Assembly (NCBI GenBank): GCA_007858575.1
Contig: CP042279.1
Coordinates: forward strand, 5,396,501-5,460,500
DNA from: Streptomyces sp. WAC08241
GTDB lineage: Bacteria > Actinomycetota > Actinomycetes > Streptomycetales > Streptomycetaceae
Length of the DNA stretch: 64,000 nt
Direction: 5' to 3'
The first letter of the stretch is position 1. Each line of letters begins with the position of its first letter. This document shows, one piece after another, positions 1-8,413 of this stretch. The position numbers and the translations under genes are program-made. A model generated the notes under the pieces. That model searched no databases and was not told the DNA's origin. It worked only from the letters and a program-made list of their open reading frames with translations.

Positions 1-55
1 GACCAAGGCAAGATCAGGGCGCGATCAGGGCTTGATCAGGACTTGATCGGAGCGG
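1..55. repeat. 11-bp tandem repeat, five copies
   Basis: Five contiguous 11-base units with core GATCAGGGC begin at 1, 12, 23, 34 and 45; the first and last are degenerate. They are followed by a G-rich run of similar short motifs to about 110. The repeat lies beyond the likely 3' end of the macro-domain gene and I see no gene in it. It may extend past the window edge. Confidence 0.6.
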
Positions 56-185
56 GACCGGGACCGGGAGCGGGACGGGGTCGGGGTGGGCTCGGGGTGG
101 GATCGCGCGGAAGAAAGGAAGCGGCTCGCGGGGACGGCGGAATTCCTGTTTCGGCCCGGGTACGGCTCCGCCACCCCCGAGAACC

Positions 186-699
186 CTAGGAGACGTCCCC
201 ACGGCCCCTCGAAGGCCTGGTACGCCGTCTCGTCGAAGAGCACGAACCGCACCTCCTCGACCTCGGTACGGGCCGCCCGCACCGTCTCGACGGCGATCCG
301 GGCGCCGTCCTCCATCGGCCAGCCGTAGATTCCGGTGGAGACGGCCGGGAACGCGACCGTGCGGGCCCCCAACTCATCGGCCACCCGCAGGGATTCCCGG
401 TAGCAGGAGGCCAGCAGCTCCGAGCGGTCCTCTTCCCGCGACCAGACCGGCCCCACCGTGTGGATCACGTGCCGGGCGGGCAGCCGCCCCGCCGTGGTGG
501 CCACGGCCCGCCCGGTCGGCAGCCCCTTGCCGTACTGCGAGGCGCGCAGCTTCCGGCAGGCGGCGAGGATCTCCGGGCCGCCCTTCCGGTGGATGGCGCC
601 GTCGACTCCGCCGCCCCCGAGCAGCGAGGAGTTCGCGGCGTTGACCACCGCGTCCGCCGCCTCGGCGGTGATGTCCCCGCGGACGAGCACGATCCGCAT
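186..699 (-). CDS. Macro-domain protein, probable O-acetyl-ADP-ribose deacetylase
   Basis: A stand-alone macro domain of about 170 residues. The ATG at 699 gives [20 protein letters not shown], followed by the ADP-ribose binding elements [18 protein letters not shown], then GPVWSREED and the phosphate loop [10 protein letters not shown]. The family hydrolyses O-acetyl-ADP-ribose or removes ADP-ribose from targets in the cytoplasm. The open frame runs on to 25, but after [10 protein letters not shown] it becomes low-complexity Arg/Pro/Ser. A one-base shift there gives a stop at 186, matching the usual family length, so I place the end there and suspect a lost base near 195-205. The upstream frame beyond 699 is a GC-rich extension without a ribosome site. 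The substrate is not shown by the sequence. Confidence 0.85.
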
Positions 700-1113
700 C
701 CCACGCTCCTGTCTCCCGATGGGCTTTCGAAGAACTCCGGACCCTACGCGGATCCCCGCGGAACGGCCCCGCCAATACCACCTCCCTCCCCCGGGCCGCC
801 CCCGAGGGACGGTGAACGGCCCGATATGCGGCGCGATGCATACGTACGGGATGACACGGGCCGAAGCGACGTCACACGTTCGGGTGGGCGTCGGGAGCCC
901 CCGGAGCGGGTACGGGGCCGCCGTGACGACCAGGGCGGGGATATCCGGGCGGGGTCGGCCACGACGGGTGAAATAGCCGGTGGGAAAGGCGTTTCCGGCT
1001 CTCACGGATCTGCGACGTGCGCGTGTCTAACCCCGAGCCGACGCCTAAATTGTTCAGAATGTCACTTACTGCCCCAGTTGAAACTACGAAGTTTCGTTGC
1101 CGAGGAGCGTGTC
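700..1113. other. Divergent intergenic region, no gene
   Basis: This 414-base gap separates the macro-domain gene (leftward) from the gene at 1114 (rightward) and should hold both promoters. The part from about 1040 is less GC-rich. A short inverted repeat, GAAAC-N6-GTTTC, lies at 1080-1095 just before the ribosome site of the rightward gene. I find no convincing small ORF or RNA. Confidence 0.4.
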
Positions 1114-2525
1114 ATGCAGGTTCGCAGGTGGCTCCCTGACCAGCCCACCAGCATCGGCCGCCATGACTGGCCGGACGAGGGCGGCGAGGGAACTCATCTG
1201 CGACTGCGGGCCGGCTCCATCGTCGTACTCGACCGGCAGGCCTGGCGCGTCCTGGAGATCACCGGATACCCGGGTGACCACTGGCCGGAGGCGTACGAGA
1301 AGGCCTGGCGCGACCACGTGGAGCTGTGGTGGCACGCCAACGAGCTGCGGCGGGCCAACAACCAGGCGGTCAAACCCGCCCCGGAACGCGCCGAGTTCTA
1401 CAAGCGACCGGTGGTCCTCGTCCTGCGCAACGACAACCTGCCCCGGTCCGCGCCGAAGCACTGGTGCGCCCCCGCCAGCCAGGACTGGCAGGTGCTCCCC
1501 GAGCACTACGCGGTCTGCCGCGCCTGCGGCGAACTGCCGCCCTGCCACCACGGGGAGTACCCGCGCGAGGAGGGCCCGCGCAGGCCGGAGCAGAGCGGCG
1601 GCATCCCGTTCCTGGTGCCGAAGGGCTGCTGCATGGGGTGCGCCGAGCAGATCAAGCCCCGTATGCGGACGGTCCGTTTCCCCGGGCCCAACCTCTGGTA
1701 CCCGGACTTGGGCGAGGACACGGCGGTCTTCCACGCGCGCTCCTCCTGCGAGGACCAGGTGGAGTGCTACCGCGCGCAGTGGCAGCAGGAGTACGAGCCG
1801 CCGGCCGCGCGCCCCGGCACGTCGGCGTTCCCGGGCTTCGACCACTTGTGCTCCCCCGGGCCCGCCAGTCCCCGCCGCAGCCCCCGCAAGCCGCGCAGCC
1901 ACAGTCTCCTCAGTCCCCCAGCTCTCCCAGGTGGCGCACCTCCAGGCCGCGCAGGCGCAGGCCGCCCAGTCCCAGGGCAGATCCCGCAGTCCCTGCCGTC
2001 TCTGCAGTCTCTGCACTCCCCGCAGTCCGCACAGCCCCTCAGTCTTCTCAGCCCTCTCAGCCCCAGGCCTCCCACGCACAGGCTCCGCAGCCCCAGGCCT
2101 CTTCCCAGGGCTCCCAGGCCCCGCTGCCGGCCTCGCACGCCCTCCTGCTGGCCACGGCCCCCGTCCGGGGAGGAGGCGCACGCCGCCCTCACCGTGGGGA
2201 CGACGGGCTCCGGCACCTTCTCGCCCTCCTTCGAGGGCTACCGGGCGGACCCGGATCCCTACCCGACCCCGGACCCCTACGCGAACCCCGAGCCGTACCC
2301 GGCGTCCGACCCCTATCCGGTCCCCGACCTCTACCCCGCGTCCGCCGCGGACCAGGGCCCCGCGAGCCACGCCGTCCGGGCGGCGGAGGAGCTGAGCCGC
2401 ACCCTGACCGACCGCCCGGCCTTCCACAACGCCGAGCAGGCGGCCCGCGTCATCGAGGAACTCACCGCGGCCGTACGCAACATCGCGCTCTGCCTCAACA
2501 ACCCCCGGCCCGCAACCACCCCTGA
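1114..2525 (+). CDS. Conserved Streptomyces hypothetical protein with Cys-rich core and Pro/Tyr repeats
   Basis: I do not recognise a named family. The ATG at 1114 follows GAGGAG at 1102-1107. The first about 240 residues are well conserved in character (MQVRRWLPDQPTSIGRHDW...) and contain cysteine pairs at CRAC, CC-x2-C and near the end of the block, suggesting a metal-binding or disulfide fold. From about 1850 to 2200 the protein is a Gln/Pro/Ala-rich linker read in changing frames. The original frame returns at about 2170 with repeated DPYP/EPYP motifs, then a C-terminal helix-rich end (SHAVRAAEELSRTL...). The final frame is unclear; I end it at the stop at 2525, before a strong terminator. 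At least three lost bases are likely. Function unknown. Confidence 0.7.
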
Positions 2526-2552
2526 TCCCGCTCCCCGTCCAAGGGGACGGCA

Positions 2553-2592
2553 CGAAGGCCCCCGACCGGTTCCTCCCGGTCGGGGGCCTTCG
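2553..2592. terminator. Strong stem-loop terminator, probably bidirectional
   Basis: A perfect 17-bp inverted repeat (CGAAGGCCCCCGACCGG and its complement) with a 6-base loop lies between the 3' end of the gene at 1114 and the 3' end of the oppositely oriented tRNA-Ser. It can end both transcripts. As usual in Streptomyces there is no long T run. Confidence 0.85.
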
Positions 2593-2600
2593 CCATCGGC

Positions 2601-2684
2601 GGTGGGTGTGGGATTTGAACCCACGGTGACTCGCGCCACGACGGTTTTCAAGACCGTTCCCTTAGGCCGCTCGGGCAACCCACC
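2601..2684 (-). tRNA. tRNA-Ser(TGA)
   Basis: Read on the minus strand from 2684, the sequence folds into a type II tRNA. It has acceptor GGTGGGT paired with ACCCACC, a D-arm, an anticodon arm ACGGT-CTTGAAA-ACCGT with anticodon TGA, a long variable arm and the T-loop GGTTCAAATCC. The long variable arm and anticodon identify serine, decoding UCA/UCG-type codons. The CCA end is not encoded. The gene lies downstream of the HtrA-like protease and may share its direction of transcription. Confidence 0.95.
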
Positions 2685-2685
2685 T

Positions 2686-2712
2686 CCGCTCCGGACCGCT
2701 TGGCCGGAGCGG
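2686..2712. terminator. Stem-loop between protease gene and tRNA-Ser
   Basis: A perfect 9-bp stem, CCGCTCCGG/CCGGAGCGG, with a 9-base loop lies immediately upstream of the tRNA 5' end and downstream of the protease gene. It is likely a terminator for the protease transcript or a processing boundary. Confidence 0.55.
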
Positions 2713-2788
2713 CTACAGCGTACCGGCTGGAGAGGCCGGACGGCGGCGGGCAGTGGTCGGTGCCGGCGGAGCCGGGCGCACGAGCGCG

Positions 2789-4266
2789 TCAGCTATCGCC
2801 GGTGCGTTCGCCCAGGACGACGGTGGTCGTGGCGGACTTGCCGTCGCGTTCGTAGGTGATCTCCACCGAGTCGCCCGGCTTGTGGGTCCAGATCTCGCTG
2901 ATGAGGGAGGGCCGCTGTCGATCTGGTGGCCGCCGAAGCCGGTGATCACGTCGCCCGGCTTCAGGCCCGCCTTGGCCGCGGGGCCGTTCGGGGTGACCGA
3001 GGAGGCGCCACCGGTGCCCCGGGCGGCGATCTCGGCGCCCTCGCCCTCGTCGTTCATGTTCACGGTCGCGCCGATCACCGGGTAGACCGGCTTGCCCGTC
3101 TTGATCAACTGCTGGGCGACGTTCTTCGCCTGGTTGACCGGGATCGCGAAGCCGAGGCCGATCGAGCCCGCCTGGGTCTGTCCGAAGCCGCCGCTGGTGG
3201 ACTGGATGGCGGAGTTGATGCCGATCACCGCGCCGCTCGCGTCGAGCAGCGGACCGCCGGAGTTGCCCGGGTTGATCGAGGCGTCCGTCTGCAGGGCGCT
3301 CATGTACGAGTTGCTGCCGCCGGAGCCGTCGCCCGAGGCGACCGGGCGGTTCTTGGCGCTGATGATGCCCGTCGTCACCGTGTTGGACAGGCCGAACGGA
3401 GCCCCGATCGCGATCGTCGAGTCCCCGACCGCCACCTTGTCCGAGTCGCCCAGCGGGAGCGGCTGGAGGTTCTTCGGGGCGTTCTTGAGCTTCAGGACCG
3501 CCACGTCGTAGCCCTCGGCCCGGCCGACGACCTCCGCGTCGTACGACTTGCCGTCGGAGAAGGTCACGGAGAGCGTGCCGCCGTCCGCCGCCGACGCCAC
3601 CACGTGGTTGTTGGTGACGATGTGGCCCTCCTGGTCGTACACGAAGCCCGTGCCCGTACCGCCCTCGCCCTGGGAACCGCCCGACTTCGCCTGAATGGTG
3701 ACCACGCTCGGCAGCGCCTTCGCCGCGACCGCCGCGACCGTCCCCGGGTCGCGCTTGAAGGAGGCCGGGGCCTCGCCCGAGGAGACGGTCGTCGAGCCGG
3801 TGCCGCCGTCCTCGTGCTGGGCCGCCCAGTAGCCGATGCCTCCGCCGACGCCGCCCGCGACGAGCGCCGCCGCCAGGACGGCCGCCACGAGACCGCCGGT
3901 CCGCTTGCGCGGCGCGGCGGGAGCCGGGGGTACGGGCGCGTGCGGGGCGCCCCAGGAGGAACGGCCGGCGGGGCGGCGGCCAGCCGCCCGCCGGGGCCGC
4001 GTGGGCGGCGTGAGCCGCGTGGGCCTTGGGGGCCGCGTGCTGGGCCTCGGGGGCCGCATGGGTTCCCTGGACCGTCGGGGCTCCCTGGGCGTTCGTGTCC
4101 GCCGGGTGGGCGGGGTGCGCCGCGGTCGGCTCGGAGGCCGGAGCCGAAGACGGCGCCGGATCCGGGGCCGGGGCCGGAGGGGCCGACGGGGGTACGGGAG
4201 GCGTCGGAGGGGCGGACGGAGCAGCCGGGTCCCCGGAACCGCCTGGCCCTCGTTCTCGGTGCTCAC
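2789..4266 (-). CDS. HtrA/DegP-like membrane-anchored serine protease with PDZ domain
   Basis: A trypsin-like protease of the HtrA family for extracytoplasmic protein quality control. The GTG at 4266 with an upstream AGGAGAG-type site gives MSTENEGQAVPG. A long Pro/Ala/His-rich cytoplasmic segment follows, then one membrane helix (GGLVAAVLAAALVAGG). The protease domain shows His in TNNHVV, Asp in YDVAVLKL and Ser in GNSGGPLL. A PDZ domain follows (GPAAKAGLKPGDVITGFGG) and the end is VVLGERTGDS. Frame changes occur near 4225, 3965 and 2920; the two domains are otherwise continuous. The alternative upstream start at 4488 would read through a DNA repeat and is unlikely. Confidence 0.9.
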
Positions 4267-4307
4267 AGCTCGCTCTCCTCGTTGACTGCGTTGAACTGGT
4301 GTTGACT

Positions 4308-4414
4308 GCTCGGACCGCTCGGACCACTCGGCCTGTCGGACTCGCTCGGCCGACCCGGCCCGCTCGAACCGCCCGGCCCATTCGAACCGTCCGGCCCGCT
4401 CGGACCGCTTCGAC
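4308..4414. repeat. 9-bp degenerate tandem repeat, about 12 copies
   Basis: About twelve contiguous units of 9 bases (one of 8), with forms GCTCGGACC, CCGGCCCGC and TTCGAACCG, fill 4308-4414 in the gap between the divergent protease and glpQ genes. The unit is a multiple of three and so leaves an open frame on the minus strand, but that frame has no plausible start. It lies just upstream of the protease start. Confidence 0.65.
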
Positions 4415-4610
4415 CGACCTTCCGCCTTCGAACGCCTGCCCACGCCGGCCGTGGATACCCGCGGGTGCCCGCCGTACGGATCAAGCATGCCTGCGTGTGA
4501 CTCTTCCCGACCGCGTGAGGTTGTGGCCGCTCCGGCTCCAGGGTGCTGCGACCAGCTTTTCCCACCGGACGTCAGGCCGCTGTAAGACGGAGCTGTGCAT
4601 TCGCACTGCT

Positions 4611-4624
4611 TCCTTTATAAAGGA
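4611..4624. promoter_or_regulatory. Perfect 14-bp AT-rich palindrome, candidate operator
   Basis: TCCTTTATAAAGGA is a perfect palindrome about 55 bases upstream of the glpQ-like start. An AT-rich perfect palindrome is unusual in this DNA and its position suits an operator overlapping the glpQ promoter. The binding protein is unknown. Confidence 0.45.
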
Positions 4625-4679
4625 CAGAACGGACAGTCCCGGTGTGCCCGCCACGCTCCGCCAATGGCACCATGACGCG

Positions 4680-5499
4680 GTGACTCACGCACGGCAGCAA
4701 CCGAACCGCGCCCCCGTCCAGGTCGTCGCCCACCGCGGAGCGTCCGAGGACGTACCGGAACACACCCTGGCCGCCTATGTGAAGGCCATCGAGGACGGCG
4801 CCGACGCCCTGGAGTGCGACGTCCGGCTCACCGCCGACGGGCACCTGGTCTGTGTGCACGACCGGCGCGTCGACCGCACCTCCAACGGCCGCGGAGCCGT
4901 CTCCACCCTCGAACTTGCCGCTCTCGCCGAGCTCGACTTCGGCACCTGGAAGGGCCGGGGCGAGTCGACGGAGAGCCCCGACCGGCGGGCCCCCGGGTCG
5001 ACCTCCGTCCTCACCCTGGAACGCCTCCTGGAGCTGGTCGCCGACACCGGCCGCCGGATCGAGCTGGCGATCGAGACCAAGCACCCCACCCGCTGGCGGG
5101 CCAGGTCGAGGAGCGGCTGCTCCATCTCCTGAAGCGCTTCGACCTCCACGCGCCCGCGTCCCCGAGGACTCCGCCGTACGGATCATGAGCTTCTCGGCCC
5201 GCTCCCTGCACCGGATCGCCGCCGCCGCGCCGACGCTGCCCACCGTCTCCCTCGCCCAGTTCGTCTCGCCCCGGCTGCGCGACGGGCGGCTCCCCGCGGG
5301 CGCGCGCATCGCGGGCCCCTCCATCCGGATCGTGCGGCACCACCCGGCGGTGATCCTGCGGCTCCAGAAGGCCGGACACCAGGTGCACGTCTGGACGGTG
5401 GACGAGCCGGAGGACGTCGAGCTCTGCGAGCGCCTTGGCGTGGACGCGATCATCACCAACCGCCCGAAGCAGGTGCTGACCCAGTTGGGCCGCGGCTGA
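4680..5499 (+). CDS. Glycerophosphodiester phosphodiesterase family protein
   Basis: A GlpQ/UgpQ-type enzyme hydrolysing glycerophosphodiesters to glycerol-3-phosphate and an alcohol. The GTG at 4680 gives MTHARQQPNR, then the GDPD signature VAHRGASEDVPEHTLAAY with catalytic HRG, the metal ligands in LECDVRLTADG, and the second catalytic His in VCVHDRRVDRTSNG. The C-terminal barrel strand VHVWTVDEPEDV and the sequence GVDAIITNRP end the domain. There is no signal peptide, so it is probably cytoplasmic. The frame shifts near 5094 and 5155, likely from lost bases. It stands alone, divergent from the protease. Confidence 0.88.
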
Positions 5500-5691
5500 C
5501 CCCTCCTCTTTCGTCACTTCCGCCCCATCCGCCCCAGGGACAAAGGGCACATCAGGGGTTACAGGGAGTGCACCGGCGCGTTCCGTCCGTACGCGATCGT
5601 CACGAGTGCCTCATCCCACGCGGATTGGCCGGTTTCCGGTCCAGGTCATCGGGGCATTCACACCGTGGCGTGGGGCAAAGGAGGTCTCGGG

Positions 5692-6207
5692 GTGGCGTTG
5701 GTGGTGGCACAGGAGGTGCCCACGTCGTCGAGCATGGCCGTACCCCATGGCCCTGCGGGCGTGGGTGAGGCGCGGCACCGGATGCGGGACGAGCTGTACC
5801 GCAGCGGGGTCGCGGAATCGGTCGTCGACGACGCGGTACTGATCCTTTCCGAGCTGCTCAGCAATGCCTGCCGGTACGGCAGGCCGCTGGGGCGGGCGGA
5901 TCGCGGCGAAGGGGACGTACGGGCGGCCTGGCGGGTCGACCCGGCGGGCGGCCTGCGGGTCGAGGTCACCGACGGCGGCGGTCCGACGCGACCCGTCCCG
6001 TCGACGCCCTCGGTCACGGCGCGGGGCGGCCGCGGGTTGAACATCATCGGCGCGCTGGCCCAGGACTGGGGCGTGCGCGACAGCGCGACCGGCGAGGTCA
6101 CCGTCTGGGTGGTCGTCACCGAGGGACACCGCCGCGAGGACTTCGCGACGCACGTCGGCGGCGGTTCGAGCTTCGACTTCCTGGACGCGTACGACGACCT
6201 GGACTGA
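5692..6207 (+). CDS. Anti-sigma-factor-type ATP-binding protein (RsbW-like HATPase)
   Basis: A single HATPase_c_2 domain of about 170 residues, the type that binds sigma factors or anti-anti-sigma proteins and may phosphorylate them. The GTG at 5692 follows AAGGAGG at 5679-5685. Motifs are an N-box SELLSNACRYG, a G1 box EVTDGGGPTRP and a glycine-rich lid ARGGRGLNIIGAL. Streptomyces encode dozens of these and the partner cannot be named. The reading frame is intact. The Asp/Ser-rich C-terminus (SFDFLDAYDDLD) is typical of this subgroup. A longer start at 5665 is possible but lacks a ribosome site. Confidence 0.85.
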   Translation: MALVVAQEVPTSSSMAVPHGPAGVGEARHRMRDELYRSGVAESVVDDAVLILSELLSNACRYGRPLGRADRGEGDVRAAWRVDPAGGLRVEVTDGGGPTRPVPSTPSVTARGGRGLNIIGALAQDWGVRDSATGEVTVWVVVTEGHRREDFATHVGGGSSFDFLDAYDDLD

Positions 6208-6350
6208 TGTAGGGTCCGGGACCGGCCCTCGTGATCGGGCCGGTCCCCGGGCGCGGCCCGCCTGAGGGGCGGTGGCGGTCGGGGCGGCTAGGCTCGCGCC
6301 CGAAACAGCACCGCACACAAGCACCGCCGCGATCGGGAGAAAGCCACACC

Positions 6351-7327
6351 ATGGCCAAGAAGCGCCCCCAGACGAAGGCCGGCAAGGCCGGCCAGGCACA
6401 GGTCACGAGCGGGGAGATCCCGGTCGTCGGCGCGCGCGAGCCGTGCCCGTGCGGTTCGGGCCGCCGCTACAAGGCGTGTCACGGCCGGGCCGCCGCGCAC
6501 GCCGTCACCGAGCTCGTCCAGCGCCCCTTCGAGGGTCTGCCCGGCGAGTGCGACTGGGTCGCGCTGCGCGAGCTGGTGCCCGCCGCGACCGTGCCGCTCA
6601 CCCTGAAGGGCGGGCTGCCCGAGGGCGTGCCGTCCGTGACCCTCGCGACCGTGCTGCCGATGGCGTGGCCGGCGCTCCGCCGGGACGACGGCTCCGTCCT
6701 GCTCGCCCTGCAGAACGACTCCACCTCCGGCGACCTGGCCCGCGACCTCGCCGACACCCTCCAGCGCGCCCTGGAGGCCGAGCCGGGCACCCCGGTGCCC
6801 GCGCGCCGCGTGCCGGCCGAGGGCCCGCGCCTCCAGGACCTGCTGGACGCCGACGCCGCGTTCGCCCCCGAGGTCCACACGGGCTTCGAGTTCTGGATCC
6901 CGCAGTCGGCGGACGGCGCCGACCCGGAGGTCGCCGCCTCCCTGGAGCGGGCCAACGCGGCCGCGATCCCGACCGTCCGCCTCACGGGCGTCGACTCCGC
7001 GTACTGGTGCGAGACCCCCGACAAGAACCACCTGCGCTGGGTCATGCCGTACCCGGAGGAGAAGCTCCTCGACGCGCTCGCCCGGCTCCAGGCCGCCGGC
7101 ACCACCTCCCTCGGCTCCGACACCCGGCTCGTCGGCTCCTTCCGCGCCCACGGCCTCGTGGTGCCGGTGTGGGACCTGCCGACCTCCATGACCGCCGAGG
7201 AGTGCGAGAAGCCGGCCGCCGAGTTCTTCGAGCGGCTGACCGGGGCGCTCGCTCGGACGCTCCGCTCACCGCGGAGGAGCGGCGGGCGCGCGGCGGCCTC
7301 ACGAACCGTCAGGTCACTCTGAGCTGA
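6351..7327 (+). CDS. SEC-C motif protein, DUF5926-like
   Basis: A conserved actinobacterial protein of about 325 residues with a basic N-terminus (MAKKRPQTKAGKAG). It has a SEC-C zinc-binding motif CPCGSGRRYKACHGR near residue 35, a motif first known from the SecA C-terminus. The rest (about 70-320) is a conserved domain of unknown function with WIPQSADGADPEV and RWVMPYPEEKL. The frame shifts near 7250; the shifted frame ends LTAEERRARGGLTNRQVTLS at 7327, which fits the family. It is likely cytoplasmic; no role can be assigned from sequence. Confidence 0.82.
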
Positions 7328-7390
7328 TACCCCAGGTGGTATCGGTGACTGACAGACCGACCAGTCGGTGACTTCCACCACAACTCGGTC

Positions 7391-7416
7391 TTCGGACAGG
7401 TAAATCCCTGTCCGAA
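7391..7416. promoter_or_regulatory. Perfect 10-bp inverted repeat, extended
   Basis: TTCGGACAGG and its exact complement CCTGTCCGAA are separated by TAAATC. Outer arms CTCGGT/ACCGAG extend the symmetry to about 16 bp. It lies in the gap between convergent genes, just upstream of the promoter-like element at 7432. It could be an RNA hairpin or an operator. Confidence 0.45.
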
Positions 7417-7431
7417 TAACCGAGATCGAAT

Positions 7432-7459
7432 TTGCGAACCGCAGATCTCTTGTTACGGT
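7432..7459 (+). promoter_or_regulatory. Candidate promoter for a short RNA
   Basis: TTGCGA at 7432-7437 and TACGGT at 7454-7459 with a 16-base spacer resemble a vegetative Streptomyces promoter. Transcription would begin near 7466, directly before the 13-bp hairpin, and there is no protein start nearby on this strand. Confidence 0.35.
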
Positions 7460-7466
7460 TCTGGAA

Positions 7467-7506
7467 GCCCGGTCGCTGGTGCATCCCCCGTCGCCAGCGA
7501 CCGGGC
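7467..7506 (+). terminator. 13-bp perfect stem-loop (terminator or small-RNA hairpin)
   Basis: GCCCGGTCGCTGG pairs perfectly with CCAGCGACCGGGC around a 14-base loop rich in C. On the plus strand it is followed by CTTTCC. It may terminate transcription from both convergent neighbours (SEC-C gene and secreted protein gene), or form the body of a short non-coding RNA started near 7466. Confidence 0.55.
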
Positions 7507-7547
7507 CTTTCCATGTCCGCTTCCGGCCCGGCCGGGGCGTCCGACGT

Positions 7548-8242
7548 TCAACTTCCCTCGCGGTCCACCGTGTTGCTGCCCGCCCGCAGCAGCAGCGGAG
7601 TGCTGCCGCCCTCGCCCGCGCCGGCGAATTCCACCACCGCCGCATACGCCGTGACCGCGCCCGCGCCGCGCTCCCGGGGCGTCTCGCAGGTACCCGGTTC
7701 GTCCTGCGCCGGAACCGCGCAGCGCACGTGCACGGTCCGCCCGCCGGGGCCATGAGGGTCAGAAACGCGTCGAGTTCCTGCCCCGTGGCGTTGCGGTAGT
7801 ACGTGCGCGCCCAGACATCGGACCCCTCGTTCAGGACACACGTCTGCGCCTCGACCCCGCCGGGAGAGGCGAGTTCCGCCCACAGCGCGTGATCCGCTCC
7901 GACGCCGCCGGTGCGTCGGGGGCCGGAGGGACGGAAGGAGGAGCGGGAGGGGCGGAGGGGTCGCGGGAACGGTCGGCTCCGCCGTACGGGATCCGACGCC
8001 GAGGCCCTTCCACGCCCCCCGCGCCTCTCCGTCGCGCCCGGTCTCCCCGTCGTCCGCCGGCTTGCCGTCGCCCTCGCTCCGGGCGCCGGCCGGCCGCGGG
8101 CATCCCCCACCGCCCTCGCCGGTTCCTCCGCACCCATCGGGCCCGCCGGACCCACCGGGCCCGCCGTCGCGACGAGCGGGAGCAGGACGGCGGCCGTGAC
8201 GGCGGCCCCGAGTGCGACCACGCGGAGGTTCACCGGAGTCAT
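7548..8242 (-). CDS. Secreted hypothetical protein
   Basis: The ATG at 8242 begins MTPVNLRVVALGAAVTAAVL, a Sec-type signal peptide. A Pro/Gly/Arg-rich low-complexity segment follows in uncertain frame, then a folded part with LWAELASPGGVEAQTCVLN, ARTYYRNATGQELDAFLTLM and a C-terminal part with two cysteines (CAVPAQDEPGTC). It ends LLLRAGSNTVDREGS at 7548. The three cysteines suggest a disulfide-stabilised exported domain. Frame changes lie near 7750 and in the linker around 7890-8080. I recognise no family. It is next to the primase-like gene in the same orientation. Confidence 0.65.
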
Positions 8243-8413
8243 CGGGCCCACCTGCTCCTGCTCGGCTGGAGATCCTGAACGGTGGGGCGAACATAGCGGC
8301 GGACCACGGGTGCCCGGACGGCCGCGCACCCGTTTCCCGTACGAGTCGGTCCGGGACGCACCCGTTCGGGTGAACGACCGCCGCCGCGCGCGACGGGAGA
8401 CGGCGGTCCGGCC

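Larger units (their letters stand above)
4267..4679. other. Divergent intergenic region with 9-bp repeat and palindrome
   Basis: A 413-base gap between leftward protease and rightward glpQ. It contains the 9-bp repeat array at 4308-4414 and the 14-bp palindrome at 4611-4624, and is otherwise without a credible ORF. It should carry promoters for both genes. Confidence 0.5.

Noticed and set aside
460-2859. A 799-codon plus-strand ORF covering the gene at 1114 and the tRNA-Ser
   Set aside because: It begins inside the macro-domain gene's antisense strand and reads through a terminator and a tRNA. Only 1114 to about 2525 has coding character and a ribosome site.
2713-4488. Start of the protease at 4488
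   Set aside because: The extra 74 codons are the 9-bp DNA repeat read as SER/AGR triplets with no ribosome site. The GTG at 4266 has an AGGAGAG-type site.
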